Shown: positions 1 through 8,415, counted from the stretch's first letter. The stretch is 22,345 bases of DNA from Actinomycetes bacterium (GCA_023396115.1 JAEWXC010000086.1:1-22345); one strand, 5' to 3'. Notes: a model not told the origin generated them from the letters alone. Translations and numbers: made by a program.

Positions 1-249
1 GTCGTGGGCCGCGGGCCGCGCGGCCGGGTCGTACCAGCCCGGGGTGCCGGGGGCCGGAGCGCCGGACTGGCCGGTGGGGCCGTGCTGACCGGACGGACCG
101 GCCTGACCGGACTGGCCGGTGGGGCCGGACTGGGGGCTGCGGGGAGCCGCACCGGCGCGCAGCTCCTCGGCGCGGATCGGCTCGGTGGGGTGGTCGGCGC
201 TGGTCGGCTGCTGCTCGTCCCGGCCGGGGTAACGGTCCTCGTCGTTCAT
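1..249 (-). CDS. N-terminal part of unidentified protein with collagen-like disordered head (runs off left edge)
   Basis: The reading frame begins at an ATG (complement of 247-249) and stays open for 83 codons to the window edge, so only the N-terminus is visible. It is hydrophilic and low-complexity: an acidic/polar start (MNDEDRYPGR), then residues 42-65 form eight consecutive Gly-X-Y triplets (GPT GQS GQA GPS GQH GPT GQS GAP), then a Pro/Ala stretch containing GWYDP. A 21-bp DNA repeat at 62-82 and 107-127, 45 bases (15 codons) apart, encodes part of this. An AAGGA lies almost against the ATG, too close for a good Shine-Dalgarno site, so a GTG three codons upstream (256-258) is an alternative start. 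Disordered Pro/Gly/Gln heads like this are common before a membrane segment and an extracytoplasmic domain (for example HtrA-type proteases) in Actinobacteria. No such domain is in view, so no function is assigned. Confidence 0.6.
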   Translation of the reverse strand, partial: MNDEDRYPGRDEQQPTSADHPTEPIRAEELRAGAAPRSPQSGPTGQSGQAGPSGQHGPTGQSGAPAPGTPGWYDPAARPAAHD

Positions 250-262
250 GTCCTTCACTGTG

Positions 263-288
263 CTCAGCGAGTCTGTGAACCCGCTGAG
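263..288 (-). terminator. Hairpin between nagA and the next minus-strand gene, possible weak terminator
   Basis: Arms CTCAGCG (263-269) and CGCTGAG (282-288) are exact reverse complements around a 12-base loop, 36 bases past the nagA stop. There is no T-tract, so termination is only a possibility; it could equally be a regulatory site for the downstream gene. Confidence 0.3.
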
Positions 289-323
289 ACTGCGCTGGGC
301 GCTCGCGAAGAACTCCCGGACGG

Positions 324-1451
324 TCAGCGGCGGCTCTCGCGGGCGTCGTGGACCACCCGGCCGGCCACGACGGTGGCCACGCACTGCAGCGTGGCGGGGT
401 CGAGCAGGGCCAGGTCGCCACGTGCCCCGGGACGCAGGTGACCCCGGCTGGTGTCGCCCAGGATCCGGGCCGGCACGGTGGTCGCGGCCCCGACCGCCTC
501 GGCGGTGCTGCACCCGGTGGTCGCGCGCAGCACTCCCAGGCAGTCGGCCAACGACGAGGCGCTCCCGGCCAGGGTGCCGTCGGCCAGCCGGACGGCGCCG
601 TCGGCGACGGTCACCTCCAGCTCACCGAGCCGGTTCGGCCCGTCCCCGACGCCCAGTGCGGCGGTGGTGTCGGAGACCGCCCAGAACCGCTCCGGGCCCA
701 GCGCCTGCCACGCCAGCCGGAGCACGTGCGGGTCCAGGTGGTGGCCGTCGGCGATGACCCCGACCACCAGCCGCGGATCACCCAGCGCCACCCCGGCCAG
801 CCCCGGCACCCGCCCGGCCACGCCGGACATGGCGTTGAACAGGTGGGTGACCGTGCGGGCGCCGGCGTCGACGGCGGCCAGGGCCTGCTCGGCGGTGGCT
901 TCGCTGTGCCCCAGCGACACGACCACCCCGTCGGCGGCGAGCTGCGCCACGAGCGGGACCGCCCCGGGCAGCTCGGGAGCCAGGGTCACCAGGACGGTGC
1001 CGGGCGGGGCGACCTCCTCGGCGGTGCCGGGGGTGCGCAGCCATCGGGCGCTGTGCGCACCCTTGCGGGCCTCGGCGAGCAGTGGCCCCTCCAGGTGCAG
1101 CCCCAGCGGCGCCGCGGCCCCCGGGTCGGGCCTCGCGTGCGCGGCGGCGAGTGCGGCCGAGGCCGCGAGCCGGGTCTCGGCCCGGGAGGTGACCACGGTC
1201 GGCAACCAGGCGGTCACGCCGTGCCGGACCAGTTCCCGGCCGACCTCGCCGAGCCGGTCCGGCGTGGCGGTCACGTCCACCCCACCGGCGCCGTTGACCT
1301 GCAGGTCCAGCAGGCCCGGCGCCACCAGCAGCCCGTTGGCCGGCAGCACCCCCGCCCCCGCGGCAGCCGTGGGGGACACCAGGCCGTCGGTGACGTGGAC
1401 CTCGACCGGGCGCCCGTGGACGTCGGTGCCGCCCAGGACGCTCAGGTGCAC
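324..1451 (-). CDS. nagA: N-acetylglucosamine-6-phosphate deacetylase
   Basis: This cytosolic amidohydrolase removes acetate from GlcNAc-6-P to give glucosamine-6-P, feeding amino-sugar recycling and catabolism. The 375-aa protein has normal family length. Recognisable motifs, in order, are PGLLDLQVNGAGG (about 45-57, the NagA variant with Gln instead of the usual HxH), GLHLEGPLL with the metal-ligand Glu121, KGAH, SLGHSEAT with His182, THLFNAM with His203, ADGHHLDP, and SDTTAA with the catalytic Asp261. The GTG start lies inside the end of the upstream MOSC gene (10-bp overlap), which implies translational coupling as the third gene of gltA-MOSC-nagA. GlmM and GlmU, which use glucosamine-6-P on the anabolic side, are encoded nearby. 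No nagB or sugar transporter is visible. Confidence 0.93.
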   Translation of the reverse strand: MHLSVLGGTDVHGRPVEVHVTDGLVSPTAAAGAGVLPANGLLVAPGLLDLQVNGAGGVDVTATPDRLGEVGRELVRHGVTAWLPTVVTSRAETRLAASAALAAAHARPDPGAAAPLGLHLEGPLLAEARKGAHSARWLRTPGTAEEVAPPGTVLVTLAPELPGAVPLVAQLAADGVVVSLGHSEATAEQALAAVDAGARTVTHLFNAMSGVAGRVPGLAGVALGDPRLVVGVIADGHHLDPHVLRLAWQALGPERFWAVSDTTAALGVGDGPNRLGELEVTVADGAVRLADGTLAGSASSLADCLGVLRATTGCSTAEAVGAATTVPARILGDTSRGHLRPGARGDLALLDPATLQCVATVVAGRVVHDARESRR

Positions 1452-2035
1452 GGCGTCTCCCGGTGCAGCACCGTGACGGTGTCGCCACGGCGGACCTCGC
1501 CGTCGGCCAGGACTCGGGCGTTCAACCCGCGCAGCCGCAGCTCGCGGCCCTGGGCGGAGTTCACGAACGCGGTGGCGTCGGGGCCGAACCGGGTCACGAA
1601 CTTCGCGCAGCCGTTGTGCGGCTTGGTGCTGACCTCCAGCACCAGCGAGCTCCCCACCGCGAGCCTGCTGCCGGCGGGCAGGTTGGCGTGGCTGAGGTCC
1701 AGGTCCACGTGGAGCTGGTCCCCGGCCTCGGCGCGGTCGGCGTCGGAGTCGGCCAGCAGTCCGATCATCCGGGAACTCATCACCGTCACCTGGGCGGCCA
1801 GGTGACGCCCGTCGGCGATCAACCGGGCCCGGGCCCGCTCGAGCCAGGTGTCACCGACGAGACCGTCGGCGCGGGTCACCCGGGCCGTCTCCAGCACCTC
1901 GCGGGCCAGCGAGGCGGGACGTCGGGTCAGCAGGGTCACGGGCCCGGAGTCGCGAGGAGCCCCGCGCAGGAACTCGAGCTGCTGCTCGAGCACCGCACGG
2001 GGCTCCTGCGACACGTGACGGGGTTCGCCCACCAC
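1442..2035 (-). CDS. MOSC domain-containing protein
   Basis: This 197-aa protein consists of a MOSC (MoCo sulfurase C-terminal) beta-barrel. MOSC domains bind sulfur or molybdenum-cofactor-like ligands through a conserved Cys; here that is Cys143 in KPHNGCAKFVTRFG. Other family signatures are GLVGDTW (about 59-65), QVTVMSSRM, GDQLHVDLDLSHANLPAG and LRGLNARV. It is a stand-alone actinobacterial MOSC protein with no fused sulfurase or ferredoxin domain, so its substrate cannot be stated. The GTG start lies 9 bases after the gltA stop and has no clear Shine-Dalgarno site, consistent with coupling to gltA. Its 3' end overlaps nagA by 10 bp. Why a MOSC protein sits between citrate synthase and NagA is not evident from the sequence. 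Confidence 0.85.
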   Translation of the reverse strand: MVGEPRHVSQEPRAVLEQQLEFLRGAPRDSGPVTLLTRRPASLAREVLETARVTRADGLVGDTWLERARARLIADGRHLAAQVTVMSSRMIGLLADSDADRAEAGDQLHVDLDLSHANLPAGSRLAVGSSLVLEVSTKPHNGCAKFVTRFGPDATAFVNSAQGRELRLRGLNARVLADGEVRRGDTVTVLHRETPCT

Positions 2036-2044
2036 GTGGTGGCC

Positions 2045-3352
<1,308 letters not shown>

Positions 3353-3371
3353 GTCGGCTCCTCGTTGAGAC

Positions 3372-3433
3372 GATATCGGGATGTCATTCGCCCTCCCAAC
3401 CTAGTCGGCCCCGGCGGAGGGCGTGAACCCGGC
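3372..3433 (-). promoter_or_regulatory. Candidate gltA operon promoters
   Basis: Two minus-strand candidates are visible upstream of gltA. One is TTGGGA-N18-TATCGT, ending about 20 bases before the start codon. The other, slightly further upstream, is TTCACG-N18-TAGGTT. Both -10 boxes fit the actinobacterial TAnnnT pattern. Which one is used cannot be decided by eye. Confidence 0.4.
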
Positions 3434-3441
3434 CACCGGAT

Positions 3442-3471
3442 TTGGACCGCTGCAGGCGCGGGCCGTAGTAT
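3442..3471 (+). promoter_or_regulatory. rplM-rpsI promoter (TTGGAC-N18-TAGTAT)
   Basis: A near-consensus vegetative promoter with -35 TTGGAC (3442-3447), an 18-bp spacer and -10 TAGTAT (3466-3471). It predicts transcription from about 3478 and a leader of about 160 bases before rplM. That length leaves room for ribosomal-protein autoregulation, but I could not define a specific structure. The rest of the 3353-3636 intergenic region holds only the divergent gltA signals. Confidence 0.6.
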
Positions 3472-3636
3472 CAACGGCTGCGTCTCCTGCCGTGTCCGCT
3501 CCTCGCTCGGAGCGGGTGCAGACCCGGCGCGGCCCCCCTGCGGAGTCGACCCGGGCAGTGTTCGTCAGAAGACGCGCTCCACCACCTGGCCGGACACCTC
3601 CGGCGAGGTACTACGAACGAGTGAGGATCCAGAGCC

Positions 3637-4080
3637 GTGCGTACGTACGCCCCGAAGCCCGCTGACATCCAGCGCGAGTGGCTCGTCATTGACGCCGAGG
3701 ACGTTGTCCTGGGCCGACTGGCCGTCCAGACCGCGAACCTGCTGCGCGGCAAGCACAAGCCGCAGTTCGCCCCGAACGTCGACACCGGTGACTTCGTCAT
3801 CATCGTCAACGCGGAGAAGGTTGCCCTGTCCGGCAACAAGAAGACCACCAAGATGGCCTACCGCCACTCCGGTTACCCGGGCGGCCTCTCGGCCACCCCG
3901 TTCGGTGACCTCCTCGAGAAGGACGCCCGCAAGGCGATCGAGAAGGCTGTGTGGGGCATGCTCCCGAAGAACAAGCTCGGCCGCCAGATGCTGAAGAAGC
4001 TGAAGGTCTACGCCGGTCCCGAGCACCCCCACGCGGCCCAGAAGGCCACGCCGTTCGAGATCACCCAGATCTCCCAGTAA
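3637..4080 (+). CDS. rplM: 50S ribosomal protein L13
   Basis: This is a structural protein of the large ribosomal subunit and an early assembly protein binding 23S rRNA. The 147-aa product has the usual length and L13 signatures: REWLVIDAEDVVLGRLA near the N-terminus, LLRGKHKPQFAPNVDTGDFVIIVNAEKV in pieces, YRHSGYPGG, and KAVWGMLPKNKLGRQML followed by KVYAGPEHPH. The GTG start is supported by GAGGA nine bases upstream. It is followed 29 bases later by rpsI, the universal L13-S9 pairing, so the two form one operon. Confidence 0.98.
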   Translation: MRTYAPKPADIQREWLVIDAEDVVLGRLAVQTANLLRGKHKPQFAPNVDTGDFVIIVNAEKVALSGNKKTTKMAYRHSGYPGGLSATPFGDLLEKDARKAIEKAVWGMLPKNKLGRQMLKKLKVYAGPEHPHAAQKATPFEITQISQ

Positions 4081-4109
4081 TCGTTTCGGAAAGTCGAAGA
4101 GGATTCATC

Positions 4110-4616
4110 GTGGCTGACGCAGTCGAGAACACCGAGGTCGAGGAGACCTTCGAGACCAACGAGCAGGGCATCGCCTACAGCTCCGAGAGCGCGCCGTCGG
4201 CTGACGCGCCGCTCAAGCCCGCGACCATCGCCCCCGCTGCGGCCACCGGCCGTCGCAAGGAGGCCGTGGCCCGTGTGCGCATCGTCCCGGGTACGGGCGA
4301 GTGGACCGTCAACGGTCGCACCCTGGACAACTACTTCCCGAACAAGCTGCACCAGCAGGTCGTCAACGAGCCCTTCGTGACCACCCAGCTGGAGGGCCGC
4401 TTCGACGTGATCGCCCGCATCCACGGCGGCGGCATCACCGGCCAGGCCGGCGCGCTGCGCCTGGGCGTGGCCCGTGCGCTGAACGCGGTCGACGTCGAGG
4501 CGAACCGCCCGAGCCTGAAGTCCGCTGGTCTGCTGACCCGCGACGCCCGCGTCATCGAGCGCAAGAAGGCCGGTCTCAAGAAGGCCCGCAAGGCCTCGCA
4601 GTTCAGCAAGCGCTGA
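4110..4616 (+). CDS. rpsI: 30S ribosomal protein S9
   Basis: This small-subunit protein contacts the P-site tRNA through its C-terminal tail. Its 168 residues are longer than the roughly 130 of E. coli S9 because of an N-terminal acidic/Ala-rich extension of about 45 residues, common in Actinobacteria. The conserved core begins at TGRRKEAVARV (about 47-57) and includes NGRTLDNYFP, GGGITGQAGALRLG and the invariant C-terminus QFSKR. I chose the GTG at 4110 because AGAGGA lies about 8 bases upstream and it starts just after rplM. Farther upstream starts in the same frame lie inside rplM and are not credible. Confidence 0.97.
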   Translation: MADAVENTEVEETFETNEQGIAYSSESAPSADAPLKPATIAPAAATGRRKEAVARVRIVPGTGEWTVNGRTLDNYFPNKLHQQVVNEPFVTTQLEGRFDVIARIHGGGITGQAGALRLGVARALNAVDVEANRPSLKSAGLLTRDARVIERKKAGLKKARKASQFSKR

Positions 4617-4636
4617 TCGCACCCGCACCACACGCA

Positions 4637-4668
4637 CACCCCGTTCCGGCCTCGGCCGGGGCGGGGTG
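4637..4668 (+). terminator. Intrinsic terminator after rplM-rpsI
   Basis: A 15-bp stem formed by CACCCCGTTCCGGCC (4637-4651) and GGCCGGGGCGGGGTG (4654-4668), with two G-T pairs and a minimal loop, is followed by TCGTCGTTCT. It lies 20 bases past the rpsI stop and separates the ribosomal operon from glmM. Confidence 0.8.
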
Positions 4669-4720
4669 TCGTCGTTCTCCGGGACCCGCTGTTCGGTGTG
4701 GTCGGACCGCGCCGATCGCG

Positions 4721-4734
4721 TACTGTGGCCCCTC
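4721..4734 (+). promoter_or_regulatory. -10 element for leaderless glmM mRNA
   Basis: TACTGT (4721-4726) ends 8 bases before the glmM GTG. The bases between contain no purine-rich Shine-Dalgarno site, so transcription is predicted to begin at or within two bases of the start codon. No convincing -35 is seen. Confidence 0.5.
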
Positions 4735-6081
4735 GTGGCATCTCTCTTCGGAACCGACGGCGTGCGGGGGCTGGCGAACGGCTCCCTGACCGCCGAACTC
4801 ACCCTGGACCTGTCCGTCGCCGCCGCCCACGTGCTGGCTGATCGCGGCGAGTTCACCGGTCACCGGCCGCTGGCCGTGGTCGGTCGGGACACCCGGATCT
4901 CGGGCCAGTTCCTGGAGGCCGCGGTGGTCGCCGGACTCGCCTCCGCGGGTGTCGACGTGGCGCTGCTGGGCGTGCTGCCCACGCCGGGGGTCGCCTACCT
5001 GACTGAGAAGCTCGGTGCCGACCTGGGGGTCGTCCTCTCCGCCTCGCACAACCCGATGCCCGACAACGGGATCAAGTTCCTGGCCCGCGGCGGAGTCAAG
5101 CTCGACGACTCCGTCGAGGCGGCCATCGAGGAGCGTCTCGAGGAGCCGTGGGAGCGGCCCACCGGCGGCGACGTCGGGCGGATCTGGTCCTACGAGCTCG
5201 CCGGCGCCGACTACGCCGAGCACCTGGTGGAGACCCTGGTCCAGCCGTTGGCCGGGCTCCGCGTGGTGCTCGACTGCGCCGAGGGTGCCGCCTCGGTGGT
5301 CGGCCCGGCCGCGCTGCGCGCCGCCGGGGCGGAGGTGGTCGAGCTGCACACCGACCCCGACGGCCTCAACATCAACGAGAACTGCGGGTCCACCCACCTC
5401 GACGACCTGCGGGCCGCGGTGGTGGCCGAGGGCGCCGACGCGGGGTTCGCCCTCGACGGGGACGCCGACCGGTGCCTGGCCGTCGACGCCTCCGGCACGG
5501 TCGTGGACGGCGACCAGATCCTGGCCGTGCTGGCGTTGTCGCTGCGCGAGCAGGGCCGGCTGTCCGACGACACCGTCGTGGTCACCGTGATGAGCAACCT
5601 GGGGTTCGTCCAGGCGATGGAGTCGGCCGGGGTGAAGGTGCACAGCACCAAGGTCGGCGACCGCTACGTCCTGGAGGGCATGCGCGAGGGCGGCTTCTCG
5701 CTCGGCGGGGAGCAGTCCGGGCACGTGATCATGTCCGAGCACGCCACCACCGGGGACGGTCTGCTGACCGCGCTGCACCTGATGGAGCGGATGGCGGCCA
5801 CGGGCCGACCCCTGGCCGAGCTGGCCGGAGTGATGACCCGGCTGCCGCAGGTGCTGGTCAACGTCGCTGGGGTCGACCGGGCACGCACCGGCACCGACAC
5901 CGGGCTGGCCGAGGCCGTGGCCGCGGAGGAGGACGCCCTCGCCGGCCGGGGCCGGGTGCTGCTGCGCCCCTCGGGCACCGAGCCGCTGGGGCGGGTGATG
6001 GTCGAGGCGCCGACGGCCGACGAGGCGGAGGCCGTGGCCGGCCGGCTGGCCGACGTGGTGCGCGAGCGCCTCGCCCTCTGA
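4735..6081 (+). CDS. glmM: Phosphoglucosamine mutase
   Basis: This enzyme interconverts glucosamine-6-P and glucosamine-1-P, the step between GlmS and GlmU on the way to UDP-GlcNAc and peptidoglycan. The 448-aa length is typical. Alpha-D-phosphohexomutase motifs are all present: FGTDGVRG at 5-12, the phosphoserine loop SASHNP with Ser104, the metal loop DGDADR at 241-246, the sugar-binding loop GGEQSGH at 324-330, and the phosphate-binding RPSGTEP at 411-417. I chose the GTG at 4735, which gives the family N-terminus (ASLFGTDGVRG) and sits just after a -10 box; earlier in-frame starts overlap the terminator region. After RPSGTEPL there is Gly419 where homologues usually have Val or Ile, a minor oddity. 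It ends 7 bp from the convergent msrB. Confidence 0.97.
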   Translation: MASLFGTDGVRGLANGSLTAELTLDLSVAAAHVLADRGEFTGHRPLAVVGRDTRISGQFLEAAVVAGLASAGVDVALLGVLPTPGVAYLTEKLGADLGVVLSASHNPMPDNGIKFLARGGVKLDDSVEAAIEERLEEPWERPTGGDVGRIWSYELAGADYAEHLVETLVQPLAGLRVVLDCAEGAASVVGPAALRAAGAEVVELHTDPDGLNINENCGSTHLDDLRAAVVAEGADAGFALDGDADRCLAVDASGTVVDGDQILAVLALSLREQGRLSDDTVVVTVMSNLGFVQAMESAGVKVHSTKVGDRYVLEGMREGGFSLGGEQSGHVIMSEHATTGDGLLTALHLMERMAATGRPLAELAGVMTRLPQVLVNVAGVDRARTGTDTGLAEAVAAEEDALAGRGRVLLRPSGTEPLGRVMVEAPTADEAEAVAGRLADVVRERLAL

Positions 6082-6088
6082 GCCGGGC

Positions 6089-6490
6089 TCAGGACTCGTC
6101 GGCCGCCAGGCTGATCGACAGCGAGTTGATGCAGTAGCGGTCCCCGGTCGGGGTGCCGTACCCGTCGGGGAAGACATGACCCAGGTGCGAGCCGCAGTTG
6201 CTGCAGCGCACCTCCACCCGCTTCATCCCGTGCGAGGTGTCCTCGAGGTACTCGATGGTGTCGGTGATCGGCTGGTAGAACGACGGCCAGCCGCACCCGG
6301 AGTGGAACTTGGTCTCGCTGCGGAACAGCTCGTGGCCGCACGCGCGGCACGCGTAGACGCCGATGGTCTCGGTGTCGGTGTACTCCCCGGTGAACGCACG
6401 CTCGGTGCCCGCCTCCCGGAGCACGTGGTACTCCTCCGGCGTGAGTTGCGCGCGCCACTCGGCGTCGCTCTTGCTGACCTCGTAACCCAT
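6089..6490 (-). CDS. msrB: Peptide-methionine (R)-S-oxide reductase
   Basis: MsrB reduces the R-epimer of methionine sulfoxide in oxidised proteins, using thioredoxin. This is a single-domain 133-aa form. It has the zinc site CxxC pairs (Cys48/Cys51 in CRACG and Cys96/Cys99 in CSNCG), HSGCGWPSF with Cys66 as likely resolving Cys, RCSNCGSHLGHVF, and GDRYCINS carrying the catalytic Cys120. The ATG at 6490 is chosen because the N-terminus MGYEVSKSDAEWRAQLTPEEY matches the family and a -10 box TACGCT ends 7 bases before it. No Shine-Dalgarno site is seen, so the mRNA is probably leaderless. It is divergent from the primase-polymerase gene. Confidence 0.96.
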   Translation of the reverse strand: MGYEVSKSDAEWRAQLTPEEYHVLREAGTERAFTGEYTDTETIGVYACRACGHELFRSETKFHSGCGWPSFYQPITDTIEYLEDTSHGMKRVEVRCSNCGSHLGHVFPDGYGTPTGDRYCINSLSISLAADES

Positions 6491-6496
6491 GGGCAC

Positions 6497-6503
6497 TAGC
6501 GTA
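6497..6503. promoter_or_regulatory. Overlapping back-to-back -10 boxes serving msrB and the primase-polymerase gene
   Basis: The heptamer TAGCGTA reads as TAGCGT on the plus strand (6497-6502) and TACGCT on the minus strand (6498-6503). The plus-strand box ends 6 bases before the polymerase ATG at 6509, and the minus-strand box ends 7 bases before the msrB ATG at 6490. The plus promoter also has a good -35, CTGACC at 6474-6479, with 17-bp spacing and located inside msrB. The entire intergenic region is 18 bp. Confidence 0.6.
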
Positions 6504-6508
6504 CGAGC

Positions 6509-7588
6509 ATGGCGAAGGCACGCGAGGCGTACGTGGCGGTCGGCGGGCGTGAGGTGCGCGTCTCGAGCCCGGACCGGGTCATCTACACCGCCACCGAGCA
6601 CACCGCCGAGGTCACCAAGCTGATGGTGGCCCAGTACGTCGCCGACGTCTCCACCCCGCTGATGCGGGCGCTGGGGGAGCGGCCGACCGCGATGGAGCGC
6701 TGGCCCGACGGGTGGCGTGAGGGCATGAAGCTGGCCACCGGCCCCGGCGACCGCAACGCCGACGGCTTCTACCAGAAGCGGGTGCCTCGCGGCGCCCCCG
6801 ACTACCTGGAGACGGTGCCGGTCACGTTCCCCTCGGGGCGCACCGCGGAGGAGATGTGCCCCACCGAGCCGGCCGTCCCGGTCTGGGCGGCCCAGATGGG
6901 CACGCTCACTTTCCACCCGTGGCCGGTGCGCCGCGCCGACACCGACCACCCCGACGAGTTGCGCATCGACCTGGACCCGCAGCCCGGCACCACCTTCACC
7001 GACACCGTCCGGGTGGCCGGGGTGGCCCGCGAGCTGCTCGACGACCTGGGCATGCGGGGCTACGCGAAGACGTCGGGCAACCGGGGCGTGCACGTCTACG
7101 TCCGGATCCGCCCGGAGTGGGAGTTCGTCGACCTGCGGCACGCCGCGATCGCGTTCGGCCGGGAGCTGGAGAAGCGCGACGACCAGGTCACCACCGCGTG
7201 GTGGAAGGAGGAGCGCGGGGAGCGGATCTTCGTCGACTACAACCAGAACACCCGCGACCGCACCATCGCCTCGGCCTGGTCGCTGCGGCCACGCCCCGGG
7301 GCGCCGGTCTCCACCCCGGTGACCTGGGAGGAGCTGACCACCCTCACCGACCCGACCGCGTTCAACCTGTTCACCGTGCCGGAGCGGCTCGCCGACGGTG
7401 ACCCGTGGGAGGTGATGGACGAGGTCGCCCACGACCTGACCCCGCTGCTGGACCTGTGGGAGCAGCACCCGGTCGAGCTGAACTACCCGCCCGACCACCC
7501 CAAGATGCCCGGCGAGCCGCCGCGGGTGCAGCCGTCCAAGAAGGTCGAGTCCCACTGGGACGCCGACGGGAACCGGATCGCCGACTGA
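6509..7588 (+). CDS. LigD-type primase-polymerase (Prim-PolC/PolD1-like), stand-alone
   Basis: This is an archaeo-eukaryotic primase family polymerase, the stand-alone relative of the LigD polymerase domain. Such enzymes fill short gaps with a preference for ribonucleotides. The 359-aa length is close to the mycobacterial stand-alone enzymes encoded beside ligC. Visible catalytic features are the metal-binding LRIDLDP with Asp154 and Asp156, TSGNRGVHVYV with His195, FVDYNQNTRDRTIASAWSLR with the third acid Asp243, and the upstream MERWPDGW/FYQKRVP region. No ligase or nuclease domain is fused. The ATG at 6509 is preceded by an ideally placed -10 box and no Shine-Dalgarno site (leaderless). 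A LigC-type ligase is encoded 0.9 kb downstream on the opposite strand. In mycobacteria the Prim-PolC/LigC pair is linked to excision repair rather than classical end joining, and no Ku gene is in the window. Confidence 0.88.
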   Translation: MAKAREAYVAVGGREVRVSSPDRVIYTATEHTAEVTKLMVAQYVADVSTPLMRALGERPTAMERWPDGWREGMKLATGPGDRNADGFYQKRVPRGAPDYLETVPVTFPSGRTAEEMCPTEPAVPVWAAQMGTLTFHPWPVRRADTDHPDELRIDLDPQPGTTFTDTVRVAGVARELLDDLGMRGYAKTSGNRGVHVYVRIRPEWEFVDLRHAAIAFGRELEKRDDQVTTAWWKEERGERIFVDYNQNTRDRTIASAWSLRPRPGAPVSTPVTWEELTTLTDPTAFNLFTVPERLADGDPWEVMDEVAHDLTPLLDLWEQHPVELNYPPDHPKMPGEPPRVQPSKKVESHWDADGNRIAD

Positions 7589-7655
7589 GCACCGGCCCGG
7601 GACGGAGCCCCAATCCACCGATCTCACTGCTGCTGCGCGACCCCATCCGGGCACA

Positions 7656-7871
7656 TTGGCCGCGTTGCCGAAGCTCTACGGGCCACCAACACGCCCTCGC
7701 TCCGCCGCTGTGCTCGGCGACGACGTCGGCCGAGGCGGAGTAGTCCACCAGGTCCAGGGCCGCCACCGCAGACGTCAGCGGGACCAGGGTGAACTGCTCG
7801 TCGAGCACGGCCGGCCCGTCCGGCACGGCGCCGGGCGGGACCAGCCGGGACCGCTCAGAGGCCGCTGACAC
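7656..7871 (-). pseudogene. Possible remnant of a GNAT-type acetyltransferase N-terminus
   Basis: A minus-strand frame starting at a GTG (7871) inside the end of the stress-protein gene encodes DEQFTLVPLTSAVAALD and then SADVVAEHSGG (to about 7701). From memory this resembles the first 50-60 residues of an actinobacterial GNAT N-acetyltransferase subfamily. It then degenerates into Arg/Cys/Trp-rich nonsense, and no acetyl-CoA-binding core follows. The frame stays open only because of high GC and runs into the convergent polymerase gene. I read it as a truncated relic in the 7589-7854 gap; nothing else is recognisable in that gap. Confidence 0.35.
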
Positions 7872-8415
7872 CCTCGCCGCCGCCGGCCTGCTCGTCGAAG
7901 TTCTCGTGCTCGAGCAGGTGCAGCACCGGCACCCCGAGCTTGCGGCGGGCCTGCGAGGTCCAGTCGACGTGGAAGAACTCCGCGACCACGTGCGGGCTGG
8001 TCACCACGATCGTCTCCCGGGCGTCGACCTCCTTGACCTTCTCGGCCAGGGCGTCGATCACCGACCCGGCCACGACCTGGCCCTGGGCGGTGGCCCCGCG
8101 GGCGCGCAGGTGGGCACACGAGTTGGTCAGCGCCTCCTTGGACCGCTCCTCGCACTCGGTGCGCACGGCCTCCAGGTCCACGTCGTTGAGCGCCATCGCG
8201 GGGGAGGCCAGCGCCTCGCCGGTGGCCAACGAGCCCATCGCCGCCTCGATCCGGGCCGCGGCGTCCTCCAGCGGCACCAGCACGTGGTAGACGACCTGGT
8301 CGGCGATCTCGTCGTGCAGGCCGTGCACCTGGGCGGCGTCGGCCTCGGTCAGCTCGTGCTCGAGGAGGATCGCGACGTCGTAGGTCCCGATGCCGTCGTT
8401 GATGTCGTCGGTCAT
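7855..8415 (-). CDS. Universal-stress-like (USP-fold) hypothetical protein
   Basis: The 186-aa protein from the ATG at 8415 is Ala/Glu/Asp/Val-rich and reads as an alpha/beta Rossmann-like domain. It has VVYHVLVPLEDAAARIEAAM (strand-helix), a long helical centre, GQVVAGSVIDALAEKVKEVDARETIVVTSPHVVAEF, and TSQARRKLGVPVLHLLEH near the end. That layout (VxVP strand, G-x-DxL, IVVTxxH, RRLGVPVLHL) recalls universal stress proteins, but the canonical ATP-binding glycine pattern is not clear. The ATG start has a fine Shine-Dalgarno (AAGGAG, 6 bases upstream). An alternative GTG at 8460 overlaps the ligC stop as GTGA and would add 15 residues. Either way it lies directly downstream of ligC and is probably co-transcribed, so a role with the repair genes is possible but unproven. 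Confidence 0.65.
   Translation of the reverse strand: MTDDINDGIGTYDVAILLEHELTEADAAQVHGLHDEIADQVVYHVLVPLEDAAARIEAAMGSLATGEALASPAMALNDVDLEAVRTECEERSKEALTNSCAHLRARGATAQGQVVAGSVIDALAEKVKEVDARETIVVTSPHVVAEFFHVDWTSQARRKLGVPVLHLLEHENFDEQAGGGEGVSGL

Noticed and set aside
6491..7654. Minus-strand extension of the msrB frame across the primase-polymerase gene
   Set aside because: It is antisense to a gene with intact catalytic motifs; MsrB family length and the promoter place the start at 6490.
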